Below, piece by piece: positions 1-6,682 of a stretch of 9,403 nucleotides of DNA. This stretch comes from Prevotellaceae bacterium (GTDB lineage Bacteria > Bacteroidota > Bacteroidia > Bacteroidales > Paludibacteraceae), in the NCBI GenBank assembly GCA_031270565.1, contig JAISXJ010000193.1, positions 1 through 9,403 on the forward strand. The letters are read 5' to 3'. The position numbers and the translations under genes were made by a program. Within the stretch, counting starts at the first letter, position 1, and each line of letters begins with the position of its first letter. The notes beneath the pieces were generated by a model that had not been told where the DNA came from, searched no databases, and saw nothing but the letters and a program-made list of their open reading frames with translations.

Positions 1-11
1 TAAAAAACGAC

Positions 12-35
12 TGGGACACCCAAAATGGTGTCCCA
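12..35 (-). terminator. Perfect 9-bp hairpin flanked by A-tracts; minus-strand terminator candidate
   Basis: TGGGACACC (12-20) and GGTGTCCCA (27-35) pair perfectly around a 6-nt loop. On the minus strand the hairpin is followed, after four bases, by a six-T tract (positions 7-2), which is the form of an intrinsic terminator. The plus strand has no T-tract after the stem. It lies about 225 bp beyond the nifJ stop and behind a first hairpin at 173-199, so it is either a backup terminator for nifJ or belongs to something beyond the left edge. A mobile-element end cannot be excluded. Confidence 0.5.
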
Positions 36-149
36 AAAAATCATAATGCCTGATTATAAATGCTTTACAAAATAGACTCGCCGAATTTAATGAAAAGCGA
101 CGAAGTCAGGAAATAGAACACAGATGACACGAAACAACCCTAGACGTAG

Positions 150-170
150 CCAATAACTAAACTCTAAAAA
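150..170. repeat. Three-unit heptamer repeat next to the nifJ terminator
   Basis: Three consecutive 7-mers read CCAATAA, CTAAACT and CTAAAAA on the plus strand. On the minus strand the last two are AGTTTAG and TTTTTAG, units also present in the larger arrays at 4067-4129 and 8537-8648. CTAAAAA supplies the T-tract of the minus-strand hairpin at 173-199. Being short, it is the weakest member of the family. The rest of 36-170 shows nothing recognisable. Confidence 0.45.
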
Positions 171-199
171 GAGGAGGCTGACTCTTTTGAGACAGCCCC
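166..199 (-). terminator. Likely intrinsic terminator of nifJ
   Basis: On the minus strand GGCTGTCTC and GAGTCAGCC form an imperfect stem (plus positions 176-184 and 189-197, one A-A mismatch at 181/192) around a 4-nt loop. A five-T run at 170-166 follows after a short C/T spacer. It starts about 60 nt beyond the nifJ stop codon. Similar GGCTG...CAGCC sequences can also occur at insertion-sequence ends, but no transposase is present here. Confidence 0.6.
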
Positions 200-259
200 G
201 TCTTTTTCTTAGTTTTTGTCCTGCAAAAATGGCTGCAATAGACTTTCAGACAACTTCTC

Positions 260-3200
260 TTACTGTTTTTCGTAGGGCATTGCAGAGAGACGCAAATAGC
301 TGTTATAACGACGACGAGCATCTTCTTCCGCCAGACGGAATAACTCTGCAGCCTCTTCGGGAAACTGTTTCGTCAGAGAGGCAAACCGAACTTCCCCTTT
401 CAGGAAATCCTGAAAGAGTTCCCATTTAGGTTCTTTACTGTCAATGAGGAAAGGATTTTTGCCTTCCGCTTCCAGTGCCGGATTGTACCGCCACAGATTC
501 CAGTAGCCGCACGCTACGGCATCGGCTTCTTCTGCCTGCGTTTTCCCCATGCCATTCTTCAACCCGTGAGCAATACAGGGCGCGTATGCAATCACCAGCG
601 AGGGTCCCGGATAGGCTTCTGCTTCGCGAATAGCCTTGAGGCACTGCATCTGGTCTGCGCCCATCGCTATCTGCGCCACATAAACATAACCGTATGTGGT
701 GGCAATCAACCCAAGATTTTTCTTGCGAATACGCTTTCCTGAGGCGGCAAACTTGGCAATGGCGCCAACCGGCGTCGCTTTGGAAGCCTGTCCGCCGGTG
801 TTGGAATAGACCTCCGTGTCAAGTACCAGTATGTTAACGTCCTTTCCGGAAGCAATGACGTGGTCAAGACCGCCGTAGCCGATGTCGTATGCCGCTCCGT
901 CGCCGCCAATAATCCATTGAGAACGTTTTACAAAATACTGTTTTAAATCAAGCAATTCCTGACAAAGAGTGCAGGCGGGGCAAGGACAAGATTTGCCGCC
1001 TGCCGCTTTTACTGCTTTCATTTCGGCAAGTTTTGTTGGCATTTCTGCGCTTGCGTTTTCAAAATATTCAATCACTTCATCAATTGACATAATGCCCCAT
1101 TCCAACGCTTCGGCATATTCGTTAGCGGCTTGCTTGCCCGCAACGCCAGCGTCATTCATATTATCCAAATATTTTTGAGCGGCAGTTTTTACTTTTTCGT
1201 GTGTCCATTCGATAGCCATCAACGCTTTGGTTTTTTCCACGATACGTTCACGCATTTTTTCGTTAGCCATCTCCATGCCCAGACCATATTCGCAAAAATC
1301 TTCAAACAAAGAGTTTGACCACGCGGGACCGTGTCCCTGTTCGTTGGTTGTGTAGGGTGTGGACGGGATTGACCCTGAATAAATCGAAGAACAGCCGGTA
1401 GCATTTGCCACCATTTGCCTGTCGCCAAAGAGTTGTGTGATTAACTTTACATAAGGCGTTTCGCCGCAGCCGGAGCATGCTCCCGAAAATTCAAATAGCG
1501 GAAGGGCAAACTGAGAGTTCTTGACGCTCTGTTTCACATCCACCAGATGCTGTTTGCTTTTGACCTGATTAACCAGATAATCCCATCGCGGCGCCTCGCC
1601 AAGTTCCTGCTCAAATGGTACCATTTCCAAAGCGCTGCCGCCGGCTTTCGGATTGCCCGGGCAAACATCCACGCAGTTGCCGCAGCCCAGACAGTCCATT
1701 ACGCCAACCTGTATGCGGAAGTGCATGCCTTTCATTGCGGCAGGCGCATTGACATTGAGTAGGGGAGCGTCGAAGCCTGCCGCCTCTTTCTCGTCCAGAA
1801 CAAAGGGGCGGATGCAGGCGTGAGGACAAACGTATGCACATTTGTTGCACTGGGTACACTTCTCCGGCGTCCACGTAGGAACAAACGGTGCAACACCCCG
1901 CTTTTCGTATCGGGCAGTTCCCGTATGCCACGAACCGTCCTCAAGTCCGAGAAAAGAGGACACTTTTAATAAATCACCTGCCTGCGCATTAACCGGACGT
2001 ACAACATCGTTAATGAAATCAGGATAATTATTCTCTTCCTCTGCTCCGTCTGCAAGATTTGCCCATTCAGGGTCAACAGGAAAGTGGTGATATTCATTGC
2101 CACGGTCAACGGCTGCAAAGTTTTTATCAAGCATCTCCTGCCCTTTGCGGGAATAGGATTTCACGATGAACTTCTTCATCTGCTCCACAGCCAGCTCAAC
2201 GGGGATTACCTGTGTAATGCGGAAAAATGCCGACTGTAAAATCGTATTTGTACGGTTACCAAGCCCGATTTCCTGCGCAATCTTTGTGGCATTTATACAG
2301 TAAACGGTAATATTCTTTTGTGCAAAAAGACGTTTAATATGATTTGGAAGATGTTTAGCCAATTCGTCATTATTCCAAATGGTGTTAAGCAGGAATGTCC
2401 CATTTTGCTGCAATCCGCGTGTAACGTCGTAGAGACGCAGATAGGCTTGCACGTGGCACGCTACAAAATTAGGCGTATTCACCAGATAGGTTGAACGAAT
2501 GGGCGTATCGCCAAAGCGCAGATGCGAACAGGTGAAACCGCCTGACTTCTTGGAATCGTATGAGAAATATGCCTGACAGAATTTGGGTGTATTGTCGCCA
2601 ATGATTTTGACGGAATTTTTATTTGCGCCCACGGTGCCGTCAGCTCCAAGTCCGTAGAATTTTGCCTCGAATGTTCCCTTGCCGCCCAGAGCAATCTCCT
2701 CTTGCTGCGGCAGTGATGTAAATGTTACATCGTCAACGATGCCAATGGTAAACTGATTCTTGGGACATGGCAACGCCAGATTCCGGTAAACGGCTATAAT
2801 CTGTGCGGGAGTGGTATCCTTTGATGCCAGCCCATAACGTCCGCCCACTACTAACGGCGCGTTTTCACGACCGTAAAGCACATCTTTCACATCCAGATAG
2901 AGCGGCTCGCCGGTGGCGCCGGGTTCTTTGGTGCGGTCGAGAACGGCGATACGTTTTGCCGTTTCAGGTAGCGCCGACAGGAAATGCTCGGCGGAAAACG
3001 GACGGTAGAGATGCACGGCAATCAAACCAACCTTTTCGCCCTGTCCGGTTAGATAATCAACCGTTTCACGAACAGCTTCCGTGACAGACCCCATAGCCAC
3101 AATCACCCTGTCGGCTTCGGGGTCTCCGTAATAGTCGAACAACCCGTATTTGCGTCCGGTGATTGCCGAAATCTCGTTCATATAACCTTCTACAATGTCC

Positions 3201-3925
3201 GGGACGGCATTATAATAGCGGTTACAGCTTTCGCGATGCTGGAAAAATGTTTCGGGATTTTCTGCCATGCCGCGTGCCACGGGATTGGTCGGGGTAAGAG
3301 CGCGGCGACGGAAAGCGGCGAGCGCTTCTCGGTCTATCAGATGCGCGACATCATTATTTTCAAGAATCTCTATCTTCTGTACCTCGTGCGATGTACGAAA
3401 TCCGTCGAAGAAATTTATAAACGGCACACGTGAGCGGATAGTTGCCAGATGTGCCACCGATGACAAGTCCATCACCTCCTGCACCGACCCCTCTGCCAGC
3501 AGCGCAAAGCCGGTTTGACGGCAAGCCATCACGTCCTGATGGTCGCCAAAGATGCTCAAGGCGTGTGATGCCAGCGTCCGCGCAGAGACATGAAACACAC
3601 ACGGTAACAGTTCGCCGGCAATTTTATACATATTCGGTATCATCAGCAACAGTCCCTGCGAAGCGGTGTAGGTTGTTGTCAGTGCGCCGACCTGCAAAGA
3701 GCCGTGCACGGCGCCGGCAGCGCCTGCCTCCGACTGCATTTCCTGAATATGAACTGTCTCGCCAAACAGGTTTTTGCGTCCGGTTGCAGCCCATTCATCA
3801 ATGTATTCTGCCATGGGGGATGAGGGCGTAATCGGATAGATGGCAGCCACCTCTGAAAACATATACGAAATATGTGCTGCAGCCTGATTGCCATCACAGG
3901 TAAGAAATTTTCTCTCTCTTTTCAT
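260..3925 (-). CDS. nifJ: Pyruvate:ferredoxin (flavodoxin) oxidoreductase, full length
   Basis: This 1221-residue enzyme oxidatively decarboxylates pyruvate with CoA to acetyl-CoA and CO2, reducing ferredoxin in the cytoplasm. The homodimeric-type domain order is intact. The N-terminal pyruvate/TPP-fold domain has YPITPSSPM (30-38) and the Arg of HVSART. A transketolase C-terminal-like domain covers about 260-410, and a CoA-binding/EKR-type region about 415-640. A two-cluster ferredoxin domain has Cys 690/693/696/700 and 745/748/751/755. The C-terminal TPP domain has GDG...YSNTGGQ (1008-1046). Cys 817/820, 845 and 1117 match the expected proximal 4Fe-4S ligands. Two oddities are an extra CxCxxCxxC motif at 980-988 and GDGAAYDIG where GDGWAYDIG is usual. 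ATG at 3925 gives the normal N-terminus. No Shine-Dalgarno is seen, and a TAnnTTTG box lies about 130 bp upstream. The gene appears monocistronic, with a terminator at 166-199. Confidence 0.97.
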   Translation of the reverse strand: MKRERKFLTCDGNQAAAHISYMFSEVAAIYPITPSSPMAEYIDEWAATGRKNLFGETVHIQEMQSEAGAAGAVHGSLQVGALTTTYTASQGLLLMIPNMYKIAGELLPCVFHVSARTLASHALSIFGDHQDVMACRQTGFALLAEGSVQEVMDLSSVAHLATIRSRVPFINFFDGFRTSHEVQKIEILENNDVAHLIDREALAAFRRRALTPTNPVARGMAENPETFFQHRESCNRYYNAVPDIVEGYMNEISAITGRKYGLFDYYGDPEADRVIVAMGSVTEAVRETVDYLTGQGEKVGLIAVHLYRPFSAEHFLSALPETAKRIAVLDRTKEPGATGEPLYLDVKDVLYGRENAPLVVGGRYGLASKDTTPAQIIAVYRNLALPCPKNQFTIGIVDDVTFTSLPQQEEIALGGKGTFEAKFYGLGADGTVGANKNSVKIIGDNTPKFCQAYFSYDSKKSGGFTCSHLRFGDTPIRSTYLVNTPNFVACHVQAYLRLYDVTRGLQQNGTFLLNTIWNNDELAKHLPNHIKRLFAQKNITVYCINATKIAQEIGLGNRTNTILQSAFFRITQVIPVELAVEQMKKFIVKSYSRKGQEMLDKNFAAVDRGNEYHHFPVDPEWANLADGAEEENNYPDFINDVVRPVNAQAGDLLKVSSFLGLEDGSWHTGTARYEKRGVAPFVPTWTPEKCTQCNKCAYVCPHACIRPFVLDEKEAAGFDAPLLNVNAPAAMKGMHFRIQVGVMDCLGCGNCVDVCPGNPKAGGSALEMVPFEQELGEAPRWDYLVNQVKSKQHLVDVKQSVKNSQFALPLFEFSGACSGCGETPYVKLITQLFGDRQMVANATGCSSIYSGSIPSTPYTTNEQGHGPAWSNSLFEDFCEYGLGMEMANEKMRERIVEKTKALMAIEWTHEKVKTAAQKYLDNMNDAGVAGKQAANEYAEALEWGIMSIDEVIEYFENASAEMPTKLAEMKAVKAAGGKSCPCPACTLCQELLDLKQYFVKRSQWIIGGDGAAYDIGYGGLDHVIASGKDVNILVLDTEVYSNTGGQASKATPVGAIAKFAASGKRIRKKNLGLIATTYGYVYVAQIAMGADQMQCLKAIREAEAYPGPSLVIAYAPCIAHGLKNGMGKTQAEEADAVACGYWNLWRYNPALEAEGKNPFLIDSKEPKWELFQDFLKGEVRFASLTKQFPEEAAELFRLAEEDARRRYNSYLRLSAMPYEKQ

Positions 3926-4052
3926 AATAAATAACTATGGTGAAGTTTGGTTGTTCTACGCGACGGCAAGGATAGATAACGCAATGTCAATCTCTTTCCG
4001 ATGTGTTTGACGCCGTCCGTGTCATTATATAATAGTTGTCAAAAGTCGGCGG

Positions 4053-4060
4053 CAAAGGTA
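4053..4060 (-). promoter_or_regulatory. Bacteroidota-type -7 box upstream of nifJ
   Basis: The minus strand reads TACCTTTG, an exact match to the Bacteroidota -7 consensus TAnnTTTG, continuing as TACCTTTGCCGC. The same 12 bases precede ppa at 6649-6660. No good -33 TTTG is present, because that position lies in the heptamer array 4067-4129. The implied 5' leader of about 120 nt contains a GACGGC/GCCGTC inverted repeat (3962-3967 and 4012-4017). No recognised riboswitch is seen. Confidence 0.55.
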
Positions 4061-4066
4061 AGCCTT

Positions 4067-4129
4067 TTTTTAGTTATTAGAGTTTAGAGTGTAGTTTTTA
4101 GTTTTTAGAGTGTAGTTATTAGTGGATAG
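4067..4129 (+). repeat. Nine-unit NNNNTAG heptamer array
   Basis: Nine contiguous 7-bp units all end in TAG on the plus strand. The unit types are TTTTTAG, TTATTAG, AGTTTAG, AGTGTAG and TGGATAG, several of them repeated. Degenerate AT-rich sequence follows to about 4150. The array starts 6 bp upstream of the nifJ -7 box, covering its -33 region, and lies in the leader-side gap of the divergent mannose synthase gene. It shares units in inverted orientation with the array at 8537-8648. Confidence 0.8.
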
Positions 4130-4151
4130 TTATTTTTTACAAGATAGATAA

Positions 4152-4273
4152 AGTCCTGCCTTGTCAGGCAGAGGATAGGATGGCGTCGTTTTCCGCAGGT
4201 CGCTGACCTGCGGTAGGGAAGTATGCAGAGCGCACTGCCTGAATTGAAAATCGGCGAAGCCAAAGGCAGGACT
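4152..4273. repeat. Multi-hairpin intergenic element bounded by an 11-bp inverted repeat
   Basis: AGTCCTGCCTT (4152-4162) and AAGGCAGGACT (4263-4273) form a perfect terminal inverted repeat. Inside are a 6-bp hairpin CTGCCT/AGGCAG (4156-4171, partly sharing the terminal arm), a perfect 9-bp hairpin CCGCAGGTC/GACCTGCGG with a 3-nt loop (4193-4213), a 4-bp GCAG/CTGC hairpin (4225-4238) and a tight GGC-GAA-GCC turn (4253-4261). CTGCCT recurs at 4235-4240, allowing alternative pairings. It could be a miniature non-autonomous mobile element or a structured RNA. No target-site duplication is evident. The following stretch, 4274-4447, shows nothing else I recognise. Confidence 0.55.
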
Positions 4274-4447
4274 AAAACCATGGTCAGAGCCGTGATTTTA
4301 GATATAATTCTAGTCTTTAAACCGTCAAAAGTTTTGGCGAGATTTTTCTAAATGCACATCGGGTTTCACTATTCATTCTTTTTTCAGCGCCTCAAAAAAA
4401 GACTTAACCGTTTTTTACAAATTCGTACATAAGTCGAGAGTTTTGTG

Positions 4448-4455
4448 TAAATTTG
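4448..4455 (+). promoter_or_regulatory. Bacteroidota-type -7 box upstream of the mannose synthase gene
   Basis: TAAATTTG matches TAnnTTTG exactly. A weak -33 candidate, TTCG at 4422-4425, lies 22 bp upstream. A start site near 4462 would leave a leader of about 40 nt before the ATG at 4505. The neighbouring TTG at 4481 is a less likely start. Confidence 0.5.
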
Positions 4456-4504
4456 CACGGTCAAATTACCGTTTATATTATTGGCAATAAAAAATTACCC
4501 TCTT

Positions 4505-5257
4505 ATGTCCGACTCTGTCATTATTATTCCCACTTATAACGAGCGTGAGAATATAGAAAATATCATTCGTACCGTATTTGCTTTGCCCAAAGAGTTTGAT
4601 ATGCTTGTCGTAGATGACGGTTCACCCGACGGTACGGCAGCCATTGTTCAAACGCTGCAAAAAGATTTTCCGGACAGACTGCACCTCATTGAGCGCTCCG
4701 GCAAGCTGGGACTTGGTACAGCCTATCTCACGGGATTCCGTTGGGCGCTTGAGAGGCATTACCGCTTTGTTTTTGAGATGGATGCTGATTTTTCACATCC
4801 CCCCAAAGACCTGCTCAACCTTTACAGAACGCTCACGGAGCAGGGCGCGGATGTTGCCATTGGCTCGCGTTATGTGAACAATGTGATAAACGTAGTGAAC
4901 TGGCCTGTGGGACGTGTATTAATGTCGTTTTTTGCCTCCAAATATGTGCGTCTGATTACCGGACTCAAGGTGAATGATACCACCGCCGGCTTTGTCGGCT
5001 ATCATCGGACAGTTCTGGAAACGATAGAGTTAGACAAGATACGCTTCATTGGCTACGCCTTTCAGATAGAGATGAAATTTACGGCATTCAAATGCGGTTT
5101 TACCTTGCAGGAAACGCCTATCATTTTTGTCAATCGCGAACTGGGCGTATCTAAAATGAGTGGCGGCATCTTTTCCGAAGCCTTTTTTGGTGTGGTGATA
5201 CTGACCGTAAGCAGCTGGTTCAGGAAATTCCCGCAGAAACAACCGGCAGGCAAATAA
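4505..5257 (+). CDS. Polyprenol-phosphate (dolichol-phosphate-type) mannosyltransferase, GT2 family
   Basis: The 250-residue product would transfer mannose (or another sugar) from a nucleotide sugar to a membrane polyprenyl phosphate, making a donor for glycosylation outside the cytoplasm. The GT-A fold motifs are in order: PTYNE (9-13), DDGSPDGT (37-44), GKLGLGTA (66-73), the metal-binding DAD in MDADFSH (93-95), GSRY (120-123), DTTAGF (158-163), GYAFQIEM (183-190) and RELGVSKMS (211-219). No C-terminal transmembrane domain follows, so this is the short soluble or peripheral type. The frame stays open to a TTG at 4481, but ATG at 4505 gives the family N-terminus MSDSVIIIPTYNE and was chosen. 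The stress-protein gene begins 59 nt downstream and is probably co-transcribed. Sugar specificity is inferred from family resemblance only. Confidence 0.92.
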   Translation: MSDSVIIIPTYNERENIENIIRTVFALPKEFDMLVVDDGSPDGTAAIVQTLQKDFPDRLHLIERSGKLGLGTAYLTGFRWALERHYRFVFEMDADFSHPPKDLLNLYRTLTEQGADVAIGSRYVNNVINVVNWPVGRVLMSFFASKYVRLITGLKVNDTTAGFVGYHRTVLETIELDKIRFIGYAFQIEMKFTAFKCGFTLQETPIIFVNRELGVSKMSGGIFSEAFFGVVILTVSSWFRKFPQKQPAGK

Positions 5258-5316
5258 TATCACCACACATAGAAAACGGTGGGGCTGGCATAGAGAATCA
5301 TATTTTACGATACGTT

Positions 5317-6420
5317 ATGAATAAAAATCTTATTACCATTGCCATCCGGCATATTGAACGTGCCGAACATCTGAAACGTGCATTGGCGAAATTTGGCATT
5401 CCGTCGTTTATTCATCAGGTGAGTAACGAACAGAAAACGGTGGGCGATGGCGTTCGCGTGCGCATCGAAGAAAAGGATCTGTCAAAGGCGTTGTATGTGC
5501 TTGACCGTTTGGATAAAAATCCGGATGAGGTATTCGACCGGCAACCACCGGCTTCCGAAAAAGGGAAGCATGTGATTTTAGTGCCGATAGACTTTTCGGA
5601 ATACTCCATTAAAGCCTGCGAAACGGCATTTTATATCGCGCATCTCTGGCATGTGCCGGTGTTTCTATTGCACGCATATACGTTTTATACGCCCATTTAT
5701 GTTGTGGGCGCTTCCGTTTCGACCATTTCGGAGGAGATGCGTAAACAGACGGTACAGACTAATGCCGATATGAATAATCTCCTCAATATTATCCGTAAAA
5801 AGATGAATACCGGTGAATTTCCGAATGTGGAATTTACGCATCGCATAGAGGAGGGTATCCCCGAAAATGTGATTCTGGAGACGGTTGACAAGTTAAAACC
5901 TGCAATGGTGGTGATGGGAACACGCGGCAAAGACCAAAAGGAGGAGGACTTGATAGGTAGCGTTACCGCCGAAGTGATAGAACACTGTCAGTCGCCGGTG
6001 TTAGCCTTACCGGAATCGGTAGCGCTTGACCTCTCACAGTGTCAGCATGTGCTTTTTGCCACAAATTTTGACGACAGAACCCTCGTCTCGCTTGACAGGA
6101 TGATGTTATTGCTTGGCAAGTTCCGGCTCAAACTCTTCTTCACCCATTTTGAAGCCCGAAAAGATGCATGGAACGAAATAAAACTGGCAGGCATAAAGAC
6201 CTATTTTGAGCAGCAGTATCCCGAAATTCCCACCGAGTACTTCGTTATTTCGGGCGAAGATTTGCTTACGGAATTTGACGGATTTATCTCAACACACAAC
6301 ATCAGCATCGTTGTTCTCAACACGCATAAACGCAATCTGTTTGCACGTTTGTTCAATCCGAGCATCGCACGCAAGATGGTATTTCATGCAAAAAATCCAA
6401 TTTTAGTGTTTCACACGTAA
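5317..6420 (+). CDS. Tandem universal stress protein (two UspA domains) with N-terminal accessory domain
   Basis: This 367-residue cytoplasmic protein has three parts. Residues 1-65 form a small alpha/beta module (hydrophobic strand, AEHLKRALAKFGIPSFI helix, VRVRI strand, then a KAL-containing helix) resembling DUF2007-type putative signal-transducing domains. Residues 84-232 form a UspA domain with VPIDFSEYS and the ATP-binding pattern G-x2-G-x9-G-S (G201, G204, G214, S215). Residues 243-367 form a second UspA-like domain with ATNFDDRT, whose nucleotide loop is degenerate because NTHKRNLFARLFNPS lacks the glycines. One active and one degenerate half is common in tandem Usp proteins. Their usual role is stress survival or nucleotide-responsive regulation, and no specific target can be inferred here. 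ATG at 5317 is the first in frame. No Shine-Dalgarno is seen. Confidence 0.88.
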   Translation: MNKNLITIAIRHIERAEHLKRALAKFGIPSFIHQVSNEQKTVGDGVRVRIEEKDLSKALYVLDRLDKNPDEVFDRQPPASEKGKHVILVPIDFSEYSIKACETAFYIAHLWHVPVFLLHAYTFYTPIYVVGASVSTISEEMRKQTVQTNADMNNLLNIIRKKMNTGEFPNVEFTHRIEEGIPENVILETVDKLKPAMVVMGTRGKDQKEEDLIGSVTAEVIEHCQSPVLALPESVALDLSQCQHVLFATNFDDRTLVSLDRMMLLLGKFRLKLFFTHFEARKDAWNEIKLAGIKTYFEQQYPEIPTEYFVISGEDLLTEFDGFISTHNISIVVLNTHKRNLFARLFNPSIARKMVFHAKNPILVFHT

Positions 6421-6445
6421 ACAAAAAAACAAACCTAACTTAACC

Positions 6446-6641
6446 ATGAAAAGACATTATTTCCTCGCATTATCTGTTTTAGTCGGTATGTCCCTTTTTG
6501 CCCAACTGTCTGAGAATATTTTTCGCCAAGCATTATATAAAAGTCCGTGCCGACGGCAACACAAAGGCTGTTACGTTTAAATTGCCCCCGCCTATCAGCG
6601 GGGCAGGCACTATTCGTTATCCGTTATTCGCTATTCACTAA
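6446..6641 (+). pseudogene. Remnant of a secreted-protein gene (signal peptide plus frameshifted fragment)
   Basis: An ATG at 6446, 25 nt after the stress-protein stop, begins a 44-codon frame ending at TAA 6578-6580. Its first 20 residues, MKRHYFLALSVLVGMSLFAQ, are a good Sec signal peptide ending in an FAQ cleavage site. The remainder is low-quality. In the +1 frame, however, the sequence reads IFFAKHYIKVRADG and continues with NTKAVTFKLP, which looks like genuine extracellular-domain coding sequence, until it enters repeat DNA and stops at 6639. This suggests a 5' gene fragment with a frameshift, its 3' part lost or replaced by the heptamer array. The alternative is a real 44-residue secreted peptide. 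The family is not recognised. Confidence 0.45.
6586..6603. other. GC-rich hairpin
   Basis: CCCCGC (6586-6591) and GCGGGG (6598-6603) pair perfectly around CTATCA. No T-tract follows on the plus strand, so a classical intrinsic terminator is not supported. The hairpin stands between the decayed gene and the heptamer array upstream of ppa, and may mark the left edge of inserted repeat DNA. Confidence 0.4.
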
Positions 6642-6644
6642 AAA
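6610..6644 (-). repeat. Five-unit heptamer array upstream of ppa
   Basis: Five contiguous 7-mers read CTATTCG, TTATCCG, TTATTCG, CTATTCA and CTAAAAA on the plus strand. On the minus strand each ends in TAG or TAA. The last unit is 4 bp from the ppa -7 box, so the array overlaps the -33 position, as the array upstream of nifJ does. Confidence 0.7.
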
Positions 6645-6648
6645 GACG

Positions 6649-6656
6649 TACCTTTG
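6649..6656 (+). promoter_or_regulatory. Bacteroidota-type -7 box upstream of ppa
   Basis: TACCTTTG matches TAnnTTTG exactly and extends to TACCTTTGCCGC, identical to the box upstream of nifJ. TTCG at 6627-6630 is a weak -33 candidate with an 18-bp spacer. The start site would fall near 6663, giving a short AT-rich leader before the ATG at 6683. Confidence 0.6.
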
Positions 6657-6682
6657 CCGCGCTATATAAAAATTATGAAATT

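Noticed and set aside
65..139. Short minus-strand frame reading FVSSVFYFLTSSLF and ending at a TAA, resembling a protein C-terminus
   Set aside because: Only 24 codons after an in-frame stop, with no start codon and no recognisable family. It may be a relic but cannot be supported.
3442..3831. 129-residue open frame antisense to nifJ
   Set aside because: It lies wholly inside nifJ on the other strand and is rich in Arg, Pro and Ser, as expected of shadow frames.
3967..3974. Second -7 box for nifJ (minus strand TATCCTTG)
   Set aside because: One mismatch to TAnnTTTG and no -33 element. The exact match at 4053-4060 is preferred.
4105..4281. 58-codon minus-strand open frame starting with ATG at 4281
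   Set aside because: It is made entirely of the multi-hairpin element and heptamer array, has no domain-like composition or convincing start signal, and ends at a heptamer stop codon.
4481..4504. TTG start giving an 8-residue extension of the mannose synthase
   Set aside because: ATG at 4505 gives the usual family N-terminus, and the extension has no conserved features.
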